41,727 nt of DNA from assembly GCA_032718475.1 (NCBI GenBank), contig JAUCBJ010005419.1:1-41727 (forward strand). Direction: 5' to 3'. The position numbers were made by a program, and so were the translations under genes. A model generated the notes under the pieces. The model saw only the letters and a program-made list of their open reading frames with translations, made no database searches and was not told where the DNA came from. Below, piece by piece: positions 31,626-41,025 of this stretch (position 1 is the first letter of the stretch; every line of letters starts with the position of its first letter). The DNA comes from Nemertoderma westbladi. Taxonomy: Eukaryota > Xenacoelomorpha > Nemertodermatida > Nemertodermatidae.

Positions 31626-33326
31626 AGGGGCAAAAGTAGGGGCAAAAAAATAACGTCTGATCCCCATAAAATAGCATCTATTTTCAACGAACATTTTTCA
31701 ACTATTGGACCAAAACTTGCCAGTACAATACCCCGATCTAACCGATGCCCTACCCGCCACATTAACCATCGACACTCGAATTCATTTACTCTTATTGAAA
31801 CTTCTGTAGCTGAAATTCACTACCTACTTTTACAAATAAATGAAAACAGCGCTACTAATGACAACTTTCCCAGTAAATTATTAAAAATTGCTGCTGAACA
31901 CATTGCACCTCATCTAGCATATTTATTTAACCTATGTATCACAACAGGTCATTATCCAGTTTCTCTTAAACAATCTAAAATAATCCCATGTTTTAAGGGG
32001 GGTGATCCACTAGATTCTAATAACTATAGGCCAATATCATTATTGCCAGTTTTTACAAAAATTCTAGAACAGGTTATATACTCACAGCTTCAATCTTATT
32101 TAGATCGTTTCTGTATTTTGACTGCATCACAATTCGGTTTTCGAAAGAGGATTTCTACGGCTTCGGCTATTCTAACGGTTACAGAAAAAATTAGATTTCA
32201 CCTTGACTCAAAAGAATCTATCTGCGCAATTTATCTAGATTTAAAAAAAGCGTTTGATACGCTGAACCACTCTACCTTATTTAAAAAATTAGAATCTTAC
32301 GGAATTCGAGGCACCCCCCAGACTTTACTTAGGAGTTTTCTAACAGACCGTACACAATCAGTATCCTTAAATGGCGTAATCTCACCCACTCTTCCGGTAA
32401 CCTGCGGAACGCCCCAGGGTTCAGTCCTTTCACCATTGCTGTTTCTTTTATATGTGAACGACTTACCGGACGCATCCAAATTTTTGACAACTTTATTTGC
32501 CGACGATACGACGTTACTGGGCTTCAATTCAGACTTAAATTTATTGATTAACAACACAAACACTGAACTGGAAAAAATTTCGGACTGGCTTATAGACAAC
32601 TCATTATCACTTAATCTTAGTAAAACAGAATACTCTATTTTTAGTAACAAAAACTGTCTTGGACTACCGAAAGTTAAAATTAAAGCCAATGAAATTACTA
32701 AGGTAAATAGCACTAAGTACTTAGGTATCTTTATCGATGACAATTTGAGCTGGAAAACGCATATAAATTACATCCTTAAAAAAATATCTAGATCCTCCGG
32801 ACTTTTTTATAAATTAAGACACTTTTTCCCAAGCCAAATTTTACGTACGCTGTATTATACATTAATTAATCCTTACATCACTTATGGAATTCTTGCTTGG
32901 GGTACTGCCTGCAAATCAATAACACGTCCACTAAGAATTAAAGTTAATAAAATCTTGCGTTGCATAACATTTAGTGACTACCGGGCTCACTCTGTGCCAC
33001 TTTACAAATCACTAAATGTTTTGCCAATCGAATCTATATTTGAATTACAATTAGGCCAGTTAATGTACGATATATCAAAATCTTCTAATAATCACCCTCT
33101 TTCAAATTTTTTTACTAAATTGTCTGATATTCATTTATATAACACCCGTTCATCTACTTTAGGCAAATTCGTAGTACCGTTAACCCGTCTCAATGTAGCA
33201 CACCAAGGATTATCAGTCACTGGGCCAGTATTGTGGAACAGTCTCCCCTCTAGTCTAATTATTAGCAAATCTAAATTTTCATTTAAACGTCAATTTAAAA
33301 CATACCTATTTGAACACATGACGTAA
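31626..33326 (+). CDS. CR1-like ORF2 reverse transcriptase, N-terminally truncated
   Basis: An open frame of about 566 codons without a stop; the first ATG is at 32043, but homology begins at the element edge. Pre-RT linker ITSDPHKIASIFNEHFS (from about 31650), then KIIPCFKGGDPLDSNNYRPI, FGFRKRISTASAI, AIYLDLKKAFDTLNHS (first catalytic Asp), GTPQGSVLSPLLFLLYVNDL and LFADDTTLL (catalytic pair, about 32495-32520). The C-terminal YNTRSS...PLTRLNVAHQGLS...GPVLWNSLPSSL motif is common in CR1/L2/Rex-like proteins. The endonuclease and ORF1 are missing, so the copy cannot be autonomous, but its RT is uninterrupted, implying a recent insertion. Confidence 0.9.
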   Translation, partial: RGKSRGKKITSDPHKIASIFNEHFSTIGPKLASTIPRSNRCPTRHINHRHSNSFTLIETSVAEIHYLLLQINENSATNDNFPSKLLKIAAEHIAPHLAYLFNLCITTGHYPVSLKQSKIIPCFKGGDPLDSNNYRPISLLPVFTKILEQVIYSQLQSYLDRFCILTASQFGFRKRISTASAILTVTEKIRFHLDSKESICAIYLDLKKAFDTLNHSTLFKKLESYGIRGTPQTLLRSFLTDRTQSVSLNGVISPTLPVTCGTPQGSVLSPLLFLLYVNDLPDASKFLTTLFADDTTLLGFNSDLNLLINNTNTELEKISDWLIDNSLSLNLSKTEYSIFSNKNCLGLPKVKIKANEITKVNSTKYLGIFIDDNLSWKTHINYILKKISRSSGLFYKLRHFFPSQILRTLYYTLINPYITYGILAWGTACKSITRPLRIKVNKILRCITFSDYRAHSVPLYKSLNVLPIESIFELQLGQLMYDISKSSNNHPLSNFFTKLSDIHLYNTRSSTLGKFVVPLTRLNVAHQGLSVTGPVLWNSLPSSLIISKSKFSFKRQFKTYLFEHMT

Positions 33327-33754
33327 CGTCATAATAATACATTACACAATATCTCCCTATATGTCTGGCTCTATCTTATTATATTTCCTTCTCACATACA
33401 CTGCGACTGGACTGTTTCTTCACTACAGTGTATTGTAAAATGGTTAATTAAATTATTATATTTCCTTGTGATCCTGATCAACAATTATTAAAGGTTTATA
33501 ACAGTTCTTATTTTATCTTTTTTCAAATATATAATACTTAGTTACATATACAGTACATTTACCCTTGGTCGGTTGGCAGCCTCGACTAGCCTGGCTATTG
33601 CTGCAACCCTTACCAACCCACCGCCTCGCACACTGCATACACATTTTCTTTTTATTCCATTACAACTAAACTGTGCTTTGGTGATGGTTCTAATTATAAC
33701 ATTTTCCTATAAATAACAATAAACTTAAACTTAAACTAAACTTAAACTTAAACT
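33327..33754 (+). other. 3' UTR and AAACTT tail of the nested element
   Basis: Non-coding, ends in about six AAACTT/AAACTA units next to the target duplication. Confidence 0.75.
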
Positions 33755-33759
33755 GATGA
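33755..33759 (+). repeat. Target-site duplication TGATG, right
   Basis: Matches 31620-31624; the protease frame is continuous across it. Confidence 0.78.
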
Positions 33760-34006
33760 ATGTTCCTGTGCTGCCGGAGTCAAGGAGGGCGTTCACTATA
33801 TAGCTCTTTTTTAACCCGTGGACTCTCAACTGCACTACGGGAAATTCTCCGATTCCTACGTTGGAAGTTGGCGCTTTCCAAGATGGTTGTCGGTCAGGAA
33901 TAGTTAGGGGGAGCTCACTATCGGTTTCAGTCTCATACGTAAGTGCTCGATACACTGCGGTGTTTATTAGATAACAGGATTCGTTTTCGTCGGAGAATTC
34001 ATCCAT
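33760..34006 (-). pseudogene. BEL/Pao protease, first half with active site
   Basis: Encodes the aspartic protease active site NALLDSGSTGTFI (Asp in DSG) after GEFPVVQLRVHG. The protein is cut right after TFI by the CR1-like insertion at 31625-33754. The missing half is at 31619 and below. Confidence 0.85.
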
Positions 34007-34558
34007 GTCCTTCCATCTCAGAACTGTGGTCAGTGTCGTTCACATCACTGAATTGGACATGTAGTTCGGACTCACTTACCTGACTCGGGCTGTTCCTTTC
34101 GAATTCGGTGTGCAACAAGATATGATGTTTCGCGCCGCACTTAGCACACCTTGCGTCGGAGTAACAGGTTCGCCGTTGGTGTCCTTGTCTGAGGCAATTA
34201 TAACACAACCGCTTATCCGTCTATCGTTATTACGTCTATCTTTTAGGGATTTCTTTAAGAATTCATCACACACACTTAAACGGTGGGGCCCGTCGCACAA
34301 CGCACATTTTGGTTTGATGTTACTTACTTTACCTTGGGTAGTGTTGTGCACACTCGTTCTCTCCTCAGGCTTTCTTCCATGAATTCTCTTAGGAGATGTG
34401 GGAGGAATTTTTGTTGTCTGTTCTCTCCTGTCACTGGTTCGAGACTTAAATTTACTTACATCCTTTGGTGTTTTGTTGACATAGTAAGATCTTTCGGTGT
34501 CTTTCCCGTTGCTCTCCTCTTGAGAGGTTTGGCTTTCGCCGTCGTCTGTATAACACAC
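33999..34558 (-). pseudogene. BEL/Pao gag C-terminus: zinc knuckles, frameshifted
   Basis: Three metal-binding motifs lie across two frames: CALCDGPHRLSVC (C-x2-C-x3-H-x4-C, near 34300), CYNCLRQGHQRRTC (C-x2-C-x4-H-x4-C, near 34205) and CAKCGAKHHILLH (C-x2-C-x3-H-x4-H, near 34140). Such a cluster at the end of gag is typical of BEL/Pao nucleocapsids. The frame changes between the first and second knuckle. Confidence 0.87.
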
Positions 34559-34618
34559 TGGTGTTACCTTTCTCCTAGAAACGGGTTTTTCACTTACCTT
34601 ATTTTCCGGTGTCTTCTC

Positions 34619-35215
34619 TCAGGACTGCTTTAGGAGCTGTAATTTTACCTCTCCATTTAAGAATGACATGAGATCAGCCATGGTAGGGTCTCTTTGTTGC
34701 TGGTCCATCATATAGAGCACTTTCTTGTCCCAGCGAGTACCTACTCCACCCTTGGGCAAAGTAGAGGCTATGGCTCCAATAACCATGGAACTCTGATATT
34801 CATGAGACTTACCTAACCAATCTAGTTGTCTACAGATCTCCTGAATCTCATCGGAAAACTCTATAATCCCGCTGCTAAGGAACTTTCGGGGCGCTACCAA
34901 TTTTGCATACAAATGCCTAGCTATGTTTGTCCTATTACCATACCTGATGTTTAGTGTATCCCAAACTTGTCTTAATCCATCTGGATGTCCAATAAACTTT
35001 AACGCCATTAACTTGGGAAGTCCTTCCAAACACTCGATGAGGAATATAAGTTTCTCTCCGTTAGATAGTACAGAGTTCTGTATGTTATCTTTGTAATATT
35101 CATTAAAAGGTAACCATTTCATCTCATCTCCATTGAATTTGACAATCTCTCCCACTTTTACCGCTTGACGGGCTTCGGTTCTAGCCATTAGACGCGTAAA
35201 ACTTTCTTGGGCCAT
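34619..35215 (-). CDS. BEL/Pao gag, DUF1759-like capsid segment
   Basis: A 198-residue frame with KFNGDEMKWLPFNEYYKDNI, LIFLIECLEGLPKLMALKFI, DGLRQVWDTLNIRYGN and a following helical segment, the signature of the DUF1759 gag family associated with Pao elements. It is a piece of a longer gag: meaningful sequence continues upstream of its ATG without a stop for about 35 codons (to about 35320) and downstream in another frame into the knuckle region. Confidence 0.85.
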   Translation of the reverse strand: MAQESFTRLMARTEARQAVKVGEIVKFNGDEMKWLPFNEYYKDNIQNSVLSNGEKLIFLIECLEGLPKLMALKFIGHPDGLRQVWDTLNIRYGNRTNIARHLYAKLVAPRKFLSSGIIEFSDEIQEICRQLDWLGKSHEYQSSMVIGAIASTLPKGGVGTRWDKKVLYMMDQQQRDPTMADLMSFLNGEVKLQLLKQS

Positions 35216-35322
35216 CGTGTTATTTAATATCGAGTTATCGGTATATAAATTTCTCGGATTAGGATCAGGTCTATATGGAATATCATTGTCAACAGGTTTA
35301 TAATTACCCTTAATAGGGTTTA

Positions 35323-37496
35323 CTATAGAGTTTCTACTTCACTAGCAGTATAGATGCGTGTAGGCTCCACACCTTGCGCATGAAATACTTCAGACCTAAC
35401 AGGTTGACACATTGTTACAGGGGGTGGTGGTATACCCCTTTGTATATTTACTAATTTATCGCGTTCTAACGCGATACTCTGCTCCACTTCTTGCAACTCT
35501 AACCTACTTTCCCTTACTGTTCCCTTGAACTGTTGAACAGTCTCTTGCATCTGCCCGAGCAGGAGATCCATCCCCCGCCGTCCCTCATCCACGCACTCGA
35601 CCGCCGAAGTGGGAGCCGCCAACATAGTAGCGGGCAGACGAGGGACGACGGGCGATAAATTGTTGATGTCTCGCTCGGCGTCCAGGACATGAATTGTCTC
35701 AGTGACTGTTCTACTGGGCACAGGTAGTTTAGTGCTGTGCAAAGGGAATTTAGAGTTGGGTTCTGGAAGTACAGGGGTCTCTATCACAGAGGGGGTGGGG
35801 TGGCTTCGAGAACAGGCCTAATTATTTCAGGCTCATCTACTATAGTAGGGAGTCTTTTTACTCTAATAATTTGGTCTGAGGGTTCTGTACTACCTAAGTC
35901 TGCACTAGCTAGTTGCCTTCTCACAGCTGGGGGCAAATTAGGCAATTTCTGACGGTGGGGCGTTCTTCTACGCCTGCTGGGACGAGATCTATTTCCTCCG
36001 CCTTCAGGATCTGTTGTATCGCCTTCATCAGATGATGTAAATCCCTGTCTCTTGGGAGTAGATCGACTTATCATCTGCCACTGACTAGCTGTTCTCTGTT
36101 TATCTATGTAGTCTTGCTTCTCTTGAAGATTTTCCAACTCTAGTTGGGTTGTCTCTTCAGACGCCCTCCGTTCTGCTTCTGCCACTACCTCTGCCTCTTT
36201 TCTTTCCGCTTCTGCCGCTGCTACCTTTCTTTCTGCTTCTGCCTCTGCCGCTTCCGCTTTTCTTTCAGCCTCTGCCGCTGCCGCTGCCGCTTTTCTTTCA
36301 ACTTCTGCTGCTGCCACTGCTGCCGCCTTTCGGTCTTCTATACGTTTTTTCTTTAATTGTTCTTCCTGTTCCCTAGCGATGAGGATGCTTTCATCAAATT
36401 TAGCCTGCTCAGCGGCTAATATTTCCGCATCTAACGAGTCCAACACAAATTTGGCCCCTTCACTATTAGGGTGAAGTCCAGCTAGCCTTCTCCTTAGCTC
36501 TTTGTCACCTATGAATCGTTGATAGTCCGACAGATAGATGTCAATAGCATCCTTTTTCTGAGGTTTCTCTGATATAGCTTCGCTTTCCACCTGAGAAAAG
36601 GTAGCGTCTGTTGACTCTCCGTGGGCCATGCGCTCGGTTAGCTGAGCTTTCCATTGTGTCGTTCCCTGGACTCACCCGTTGGAACCAAGTCTTTACGGCC
36701 ACTTGCAATGACGTGTCTTGGCTTCTCTTCGAAGCTTCCTCAAAGGCTGAAAGGATTAGTCTGATCCGTAAAATTCGTTCTCGCACTTGATAAAGCAGCT
36801 TTCCCTGCTCTTGAGGTCCTTGTCGTTGTTGAAACAGGTGTTCCTCTAATCGCTCCAAAGAGTTGAAGAATCCCTGGACATATCCTGCTGCCGACCTCTT
36901 CCACACAGCTGGATCTCTAGTGTCCTTTACCACTCCCATCCTGTATAAGTCTTCCCAGGCAGCTTCCGATAAGTTAAACGGGAGTCCGGGTCCGGGGAAG
37001 TTCCATTGCGTCTCGACAATAGACTTCAGTTCCTCCCTTGTGTATCCCGCATAACTGTCCTTGGTTGATCTCTTACTTCTCGCCCAATCGATTTGATGTT
37101 CTTCTACCGCAATCAATACCCTAGTGAGTACGGCTTCAGGAAGAATGAGAAGTGGATCCAAATAAACTGCTTCTGCCATTCAGCTCCGCATTCGGATGTC
37201 AACTCTACAGTATCTGAACTACTGGAGCTATCGGTCCGCTGAGAAATAAGTTCTCGGTTCGGGTGTTGCTGTTGTTTAACAGCTGCCTCTTGGTCCCGCT
37301 TGACTTGAGCCCGAGTGCCTATGATAGACCTACGGTGCTTTACTAGCCTAGGGTCGGATACTACTACTGGAGGGATGACCTTTCTTACAGTAGGAGGGGA
37401 CTTGGACTTCGGTCTCAAACGTTCCGCACTCCTATCTGGATCGCAGACTGTTGTTTTTAGGAGACTATCTGACAGATTTTGCTTTGTGTCAGCCAT
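35323..37496 (-). pseudogene. BEL/Pao gag N-terminal region, frames alternating
   Basis: Four frames succeed each other with short overlaps: 37496-37113, 37179-36541, 36629-35784 and 35787-35323 (ATGA overlap). The reading alternates between two phases, as expected from single-base indels in one long gag gene. Contents: a Ser/Lys-rich N-terminus; a helical domain (YAGYTREELKSIVETQWNFP, AGYVQGFFNSLERLEEHLF); a long Ala/Glu/Arg coiled coil at about 36360-36120 (AEAERKAEAAEAEAERK repeats); Arg-rich RSRPSRRRRTPHRQK; then a second coiled-coil stretch. No known enzymatic motif. An unusually long gag extension for this group. Confidence 0.72.
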
Positions 37497-37630
37497 GTTT
37501 GTTTGTACAGTTGAATGCCTACTACTATAACGACAGTTAAAGCAAGTCTAGCAATTCAGTATCCACTGAAAGCCTAGTAATTAATTACCGATACCGTTAC
37601 TCAGTGTAACGTGATATATACAATATATTA

Positions 37631-37872
37631 GAATACCGGTATACACTTATAGTATATAATATAAGTATTATTACAGACTAGAATTAGTCACAGAATACCA
37701 GTATATAATTTAAGCATAAATATTAAAATATATAATAAGCCTATCGTGAATACCGGTATACAGCATACACCTATAGTATATATAAGTATAATTATAGACT
37801 AGAATTAATTACAGAATACCGGTATATAATTTCAGCTTAAATTTATAGAAATAAATATAATAAGCCTATCGT
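37631..37872. repeat. Tandem duplication of a ~117-bp unit
   Basis: 37631-37747 and 37748-37872 both begin GAATACCGGTATACA and both end TAATAAGCCTATCGT, with an ACAGACTAGAATTA-like block between. The units differ by scattered changes. Confidence 0.85.
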
Positions 37873-38248
37873 AAATAACTGAATTTCTGAATTTTAGGGT
37901 TACTTTACGTTACTTTATTACCGTTATTAAGCAGTAGTCCAACTGATATTAAGACCTAATTGATCGATGACAGGCCTACTATTTTATAAATAGGTTTTGA
38001 GTTGATTTATAATATATATATACCCGTTTAATGGGTTTTTACAATATTTGAAATAAATGTTATTATTTCTAGGTAAGGAGTCACTTCACAGAAGCTGAAC
38101 GCTCTCAGTGGAGTGCTACTTATTGGACACTAAAACAAATAATTCTAATTTACAAAGTTACTTATTACTACAAATTACGTACAATTACTGTGTGAGATTA
38201 CAATCTCTAAATAAACACAAAAGTTACACGTACAAATTTTAGGGATAA

Positions 38249-38656
38249 TTTTACAAGAAATCTACAAACCAGCCTAACAAGGAGTTAGAATTTCTGGTTC
38301 TTACAAACGGACAGGATACTACGGTATTTGAAAATAATAAAGCAGTAGTAAATATATTGCGTCGTCTAGATAAGAAAATACCACCATCTGACAACTTATA
38401 GTCTCTAGCTTTACAGCTCTATAAGTACTACGTTATGTACCCGGAGTGTCCCTACCTAGAAGTTAATTACCGCAGCCAACCAGAGCTAACGTGCCTATTA
38501 ACCACTTTACAACACAAATATACTGCCTATACACTAATTACCTTCGGAAAGCACTGTACACTAAACCCTAAATTAGGTACAAGTACTTATACAACAAATA
38601 ACCAGCAGTTAAAAATACTTGTACAGCTAAAAGAACCACGGTATCTGTTGGAGTGA
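38249..38656 (+). other. Plus-strand frame with one stop inside the leader, uncertain
   Basis: Codons ELEFLVLTNGQDTTVFENNK and so on run in one phase to 38398, a TAG follows, and the same phase continues as a 73-codon frame starting MYPECPYLEVNYR. It could be a decayed gene or chance in a low-stop region. No homology recognised. Confidence 0.2.
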
Positions 38657-39377
38657 CTAGAGCATAAAATCACCAGTCTTTACCTACGCCAAACAGCCCT
38701 GATGTAGTACCGGGGTTAATTTAACTATAACGGTATGTATAACAAGCACAATTACTGTAGGAATAAACTTGGGGTTGTGTATGTTGCGAATAATCGCATA
38801 AACTCTGAATAATAAATATTACGCTACCCGTACAGACTACACAAACAAAATACAAACCAAATACTGACAGACTACTATCAAGCCTAAATAAACTACAGTA
38901 TATGCAGACTCCAAAATGGTTAGTTAGTATGCGTTCTAACCGAGTAGTACGACTTATTCTTTCGTCGGAGGGGATTTACCTTACAACACTGGATGCCCAC
39001 ACCTTCCTAACTAGTATTTTATCGGACATACACTCTACACACACTGCAATCTCTTCGGACCTGACAACAGCCAGACAACAATCCAGCCTACAAATTATTT
39101 GTACAATCTGAGCAGGCTTACACGCCTTCTGCTCAATATTAACTTACAGATAAATAAAACTGACAGAAATAAGTAAAATTCCAATAAAAAACCAGGGCTG
39201 CAGTCCCTGATTAAATATCAAGACCTACCGGTATATAATTATCAAAATCGAATAATACTGATGTACCTGTAAGTACCGGTTTGGGTGGTTAGGTAGTTAG
39301 GCCTACAGGTTACCGGTCGACCGGTACATTAGACTTTATTGCCTACGTTGCAATAAAGAAACTAGAATAACTGTTAT

Positions 39378-40505
39378 TGTTCGCGCTTTTAGACCTTTAG
39401 CAGTTTAACCTGCCAATTTTAGGTTTCTAGTTTATAAATCGACTTTAGCCTATAACAAGTATTTGGTGCACATAAAGTTACATTAGCCGAAGCCAGCCTA
39501 TGCGCGACCATTCACCCACGGTTAAGGGAGACTGGATTCGGATGCTCTGACCTTATTGCGGTGTAGACTTACTGTATTATTCGATTGATCGTTAATATAA
39601 TATCTCTGACAAATATTATTCACTTTCGGGAAATATTAACAGTTCCTTTAGGACGTGGCGCTCTAAGTATGTAAACAGAGTTATGACTTACACTAAACAC
39701 AACGGGATGGCTAATGATTTTTGTATAAAGCGCATTCTTTAGGAAATGCTTTGTTATCTGTCACACTCATGCACACTACCGCACACTGCTGCACACTGAT
39801 CTGCCAACCTTCACTAAATTTGATCATATATAAGGAGAATAGCAACTGACACATGTAGGGATTATGAAATAGCATTCAATTCACTCCAAAACCACTATAA
39901 TGTAAGTCGCAATTGCTACAGGTAACCGGTCTCTCTAACCTTCAGTATATCAAGAAGATTGGGGTTTTATGATTATTTATCGATATTCTCCAAATATAAC
40001 AACATATCCACCAACTTATAACAATTAATAACCGACAGTAAACAGATATGTATGGTTCGTGCGTACTGAGTACTGAGTCTGGCACTGCGTATGATAACAG
40101 TTATACGTTCCTATAATCAAAGCCGTCTAATGTTTGGCTAAAGTCTGAAACTCAGAATAATTCCAAAGCCGATGTTCTGAGGCTCAGGAAAAGGTAAACA
40201 AAGACCGTAATGCATTGCGCGATCTTCCGTAGGCTTCTGTACAATATAAAATGAAAATCGTTCTGATTGGTCGAGCGAGCCGAACAAAGAGAGTTAAGAA
40301 AGCTCCACATCGACATTAAATCAGCTGATAGATGTCGTCATCTGAACTACACTGTATTAAGAGTATTTGGCGTATTGCGGCATAAAATGGCTTGTTATGT
40401 CCGCTAAAGTACATATACAGAAAAAATGGCTTTTTATGTCCGCTAAAACACCTACACAGTACTTTGTGGGAAAAATGATTAGTTATATCCGCAAAAGCCT
40501 TTACA
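39378..40505 (-). repeat. 5' LTR of the BEL/Pao element
   Basis: On the minus strand it starts TGTAAAGGCTTTTGCGGATA and ends AAAAGCGCGAACA. It contains a GACCAATCAG motif (CCAAT box, near 40270) and a repeated TTTAGCGGACATAA module near 40390-40445. A standard TGG-type primer-binding site immediately inside the LTR was not recognised; the sequence there is ATAACAGTTATTCTAG. Confidence 0.92.
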
Positions 40506-40510
40506 CAGTT
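40506..40510 (+). repeat. Target-site duplication of BEL/Pao, right
   Basis: CAGTT immediately after the LTR end TTACA. Confidence 0.88.
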
Positions 40511-40696
40511 AGATGTCCTGGGGAATATAAAGCAGTTAGATATCCTGGGGAATATAATGCAGATAGATATCCTGGGGAATATAATGCAGTTAGATATCCT
40601 GGGGAATATTATACAGTCAGATATCCTGGGGAATATAATGCAGTTAGATATCCTGGGGAATATTATACAGTCAGATATCCTGGGGAATATAATACA
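40506..40696 (-). repeat. 27-bp splice-acceptor satellite, continuation beyond the BEL/Pao insertion
   Basis: About seven units of the same 27-bp repeat resume exactly after the right LTR. Joining 21900 to 40511 (one copy of CAGTT removed) gives an uninterrupted repeat unit, so the array was continuous before the retrotransposon entered. Confidence 0.92.
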
Positions 40697-40790
40697 AATC
40701 AATAGGACGAAAAAGTTGAGATATTTGGAGACAATCAAAAGGATTATAATACAATCAATAGGACGAAAAAGTTGAGATATTTGGAGACCT
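40687..40790 (+). repeat. 56-bp direct tandem repeat, two copies
   Basis: AATCAATAGGACGAAAAAGT followed by TGAGATATTTGGAGAC occurs at 40697 and 40753. It lies between the 27-bp satellite and the non-LTR ORF1, and may belong to the 5' UTR of that element. Confidence 0.8.
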
Positions 40791-41025
40791 TCGGACATCA
40801 GTTGAACAGTCTCCCGCTAGAGGGCTACATGTCCTCCAATTTCTATGCTTTTAATCCGTTGAGGCTGAAACTTGGCAGATTTGTAGTAGGACATTAGCTG
40901 TGTTAATCAGAGGTACGGTAGATAATACGTTGACGGCGAAATGTCTGAAAAGTGAAAACAATTTTAATTCATCGTTTGTATATAATCATTGGATTCTCTC
41001 GCTGCCTGCTGGTCTACCATATAAT
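40791..41025 (+). other. Probable 5' UTR of the right-edge non-LTR element
   Basis: Non-coding, no stop-free frame; precedes the ORF1 ATG directly. Confidence 0.4.

Larger units (their letters stand above)
31625..33754 (+). mobile_element. CR1-like non-LTR retrotransposon, 5'-truncated, nested in the BEL/Pao protease
   Basis: Flanked by TGATG at 31620-31624 and 33755-33759. Removing the block with one TGATG restores the protease reading through TFI-NKEL. The 5' end is truncated in the ORF2 linker, and the 3' end is a run of AAACTT repeats (about 33715-33754) instead of poly-A. It lies opposite in orientation to its host element. Confidence 0.92.
37497..39377 (-). other. Long 5' leader of the BEL/Pao element
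   Basis: 1.9 kb between the 5' LTR and the first gag ATG. AT-rich, with several ACCGGT palindromes and a two-copy direct repeat (37631-37872). On the opposite (plus) strand a frame at 38249-38656 is open apart from one TAG (38399-38401), and another runs 38902-39111; neither resembles a known family, and I give them little weight. Confidence 0.55.
21901..40505 (-). mobile_element. BEL/Pao LTR retrotransposon, 18.6 kb, inserted in the 27-bp satellite
   Basis: Two direct repeats of about 1.13 kb with TGT...ACA ends flank the block, and the 5-bp target duplication CAGTT lies outside both. Inside, on the minus strand, are gag with DUF1759-type sequence and zinc knuckles, a protease, RT with YMDD, RNase H, and an integrase with an HHCC domain, DDE residues and a C-terminal domain, in the order typical of BEL/Pao. 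The long leader (37497-39377), the extra ORF at 23104-25608 and a 2.13-kb nested CR1-like insertion make it unusually long; without the nested element it is about 16.5 kb. The LTRs differ by about a dozen substitutions and three small indels. Many coding frames are broken. Confidence 0.93.

Noticed and set aside
35323-37496. Four separate overlapping small genes at the start of the BEL/Pao element
   Set aside because: The phases alternate between two registers and protein-like sequence continues across each break, so one indel-broken gag fits better.
21901-40505. Segmental duplication of 1.13 kb with the 27-bp repeat on opposite sides
   Set aside because: TGT/ACA ends, the CAGTT duplication and the gag-pol genes between the copies identify them as LTRs.
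40316-40798. 160-codon minus-strand ORF
   Set aside because: A chance reading through the LTR end and the 27-bp satellite (CIIFPRISN repeats).
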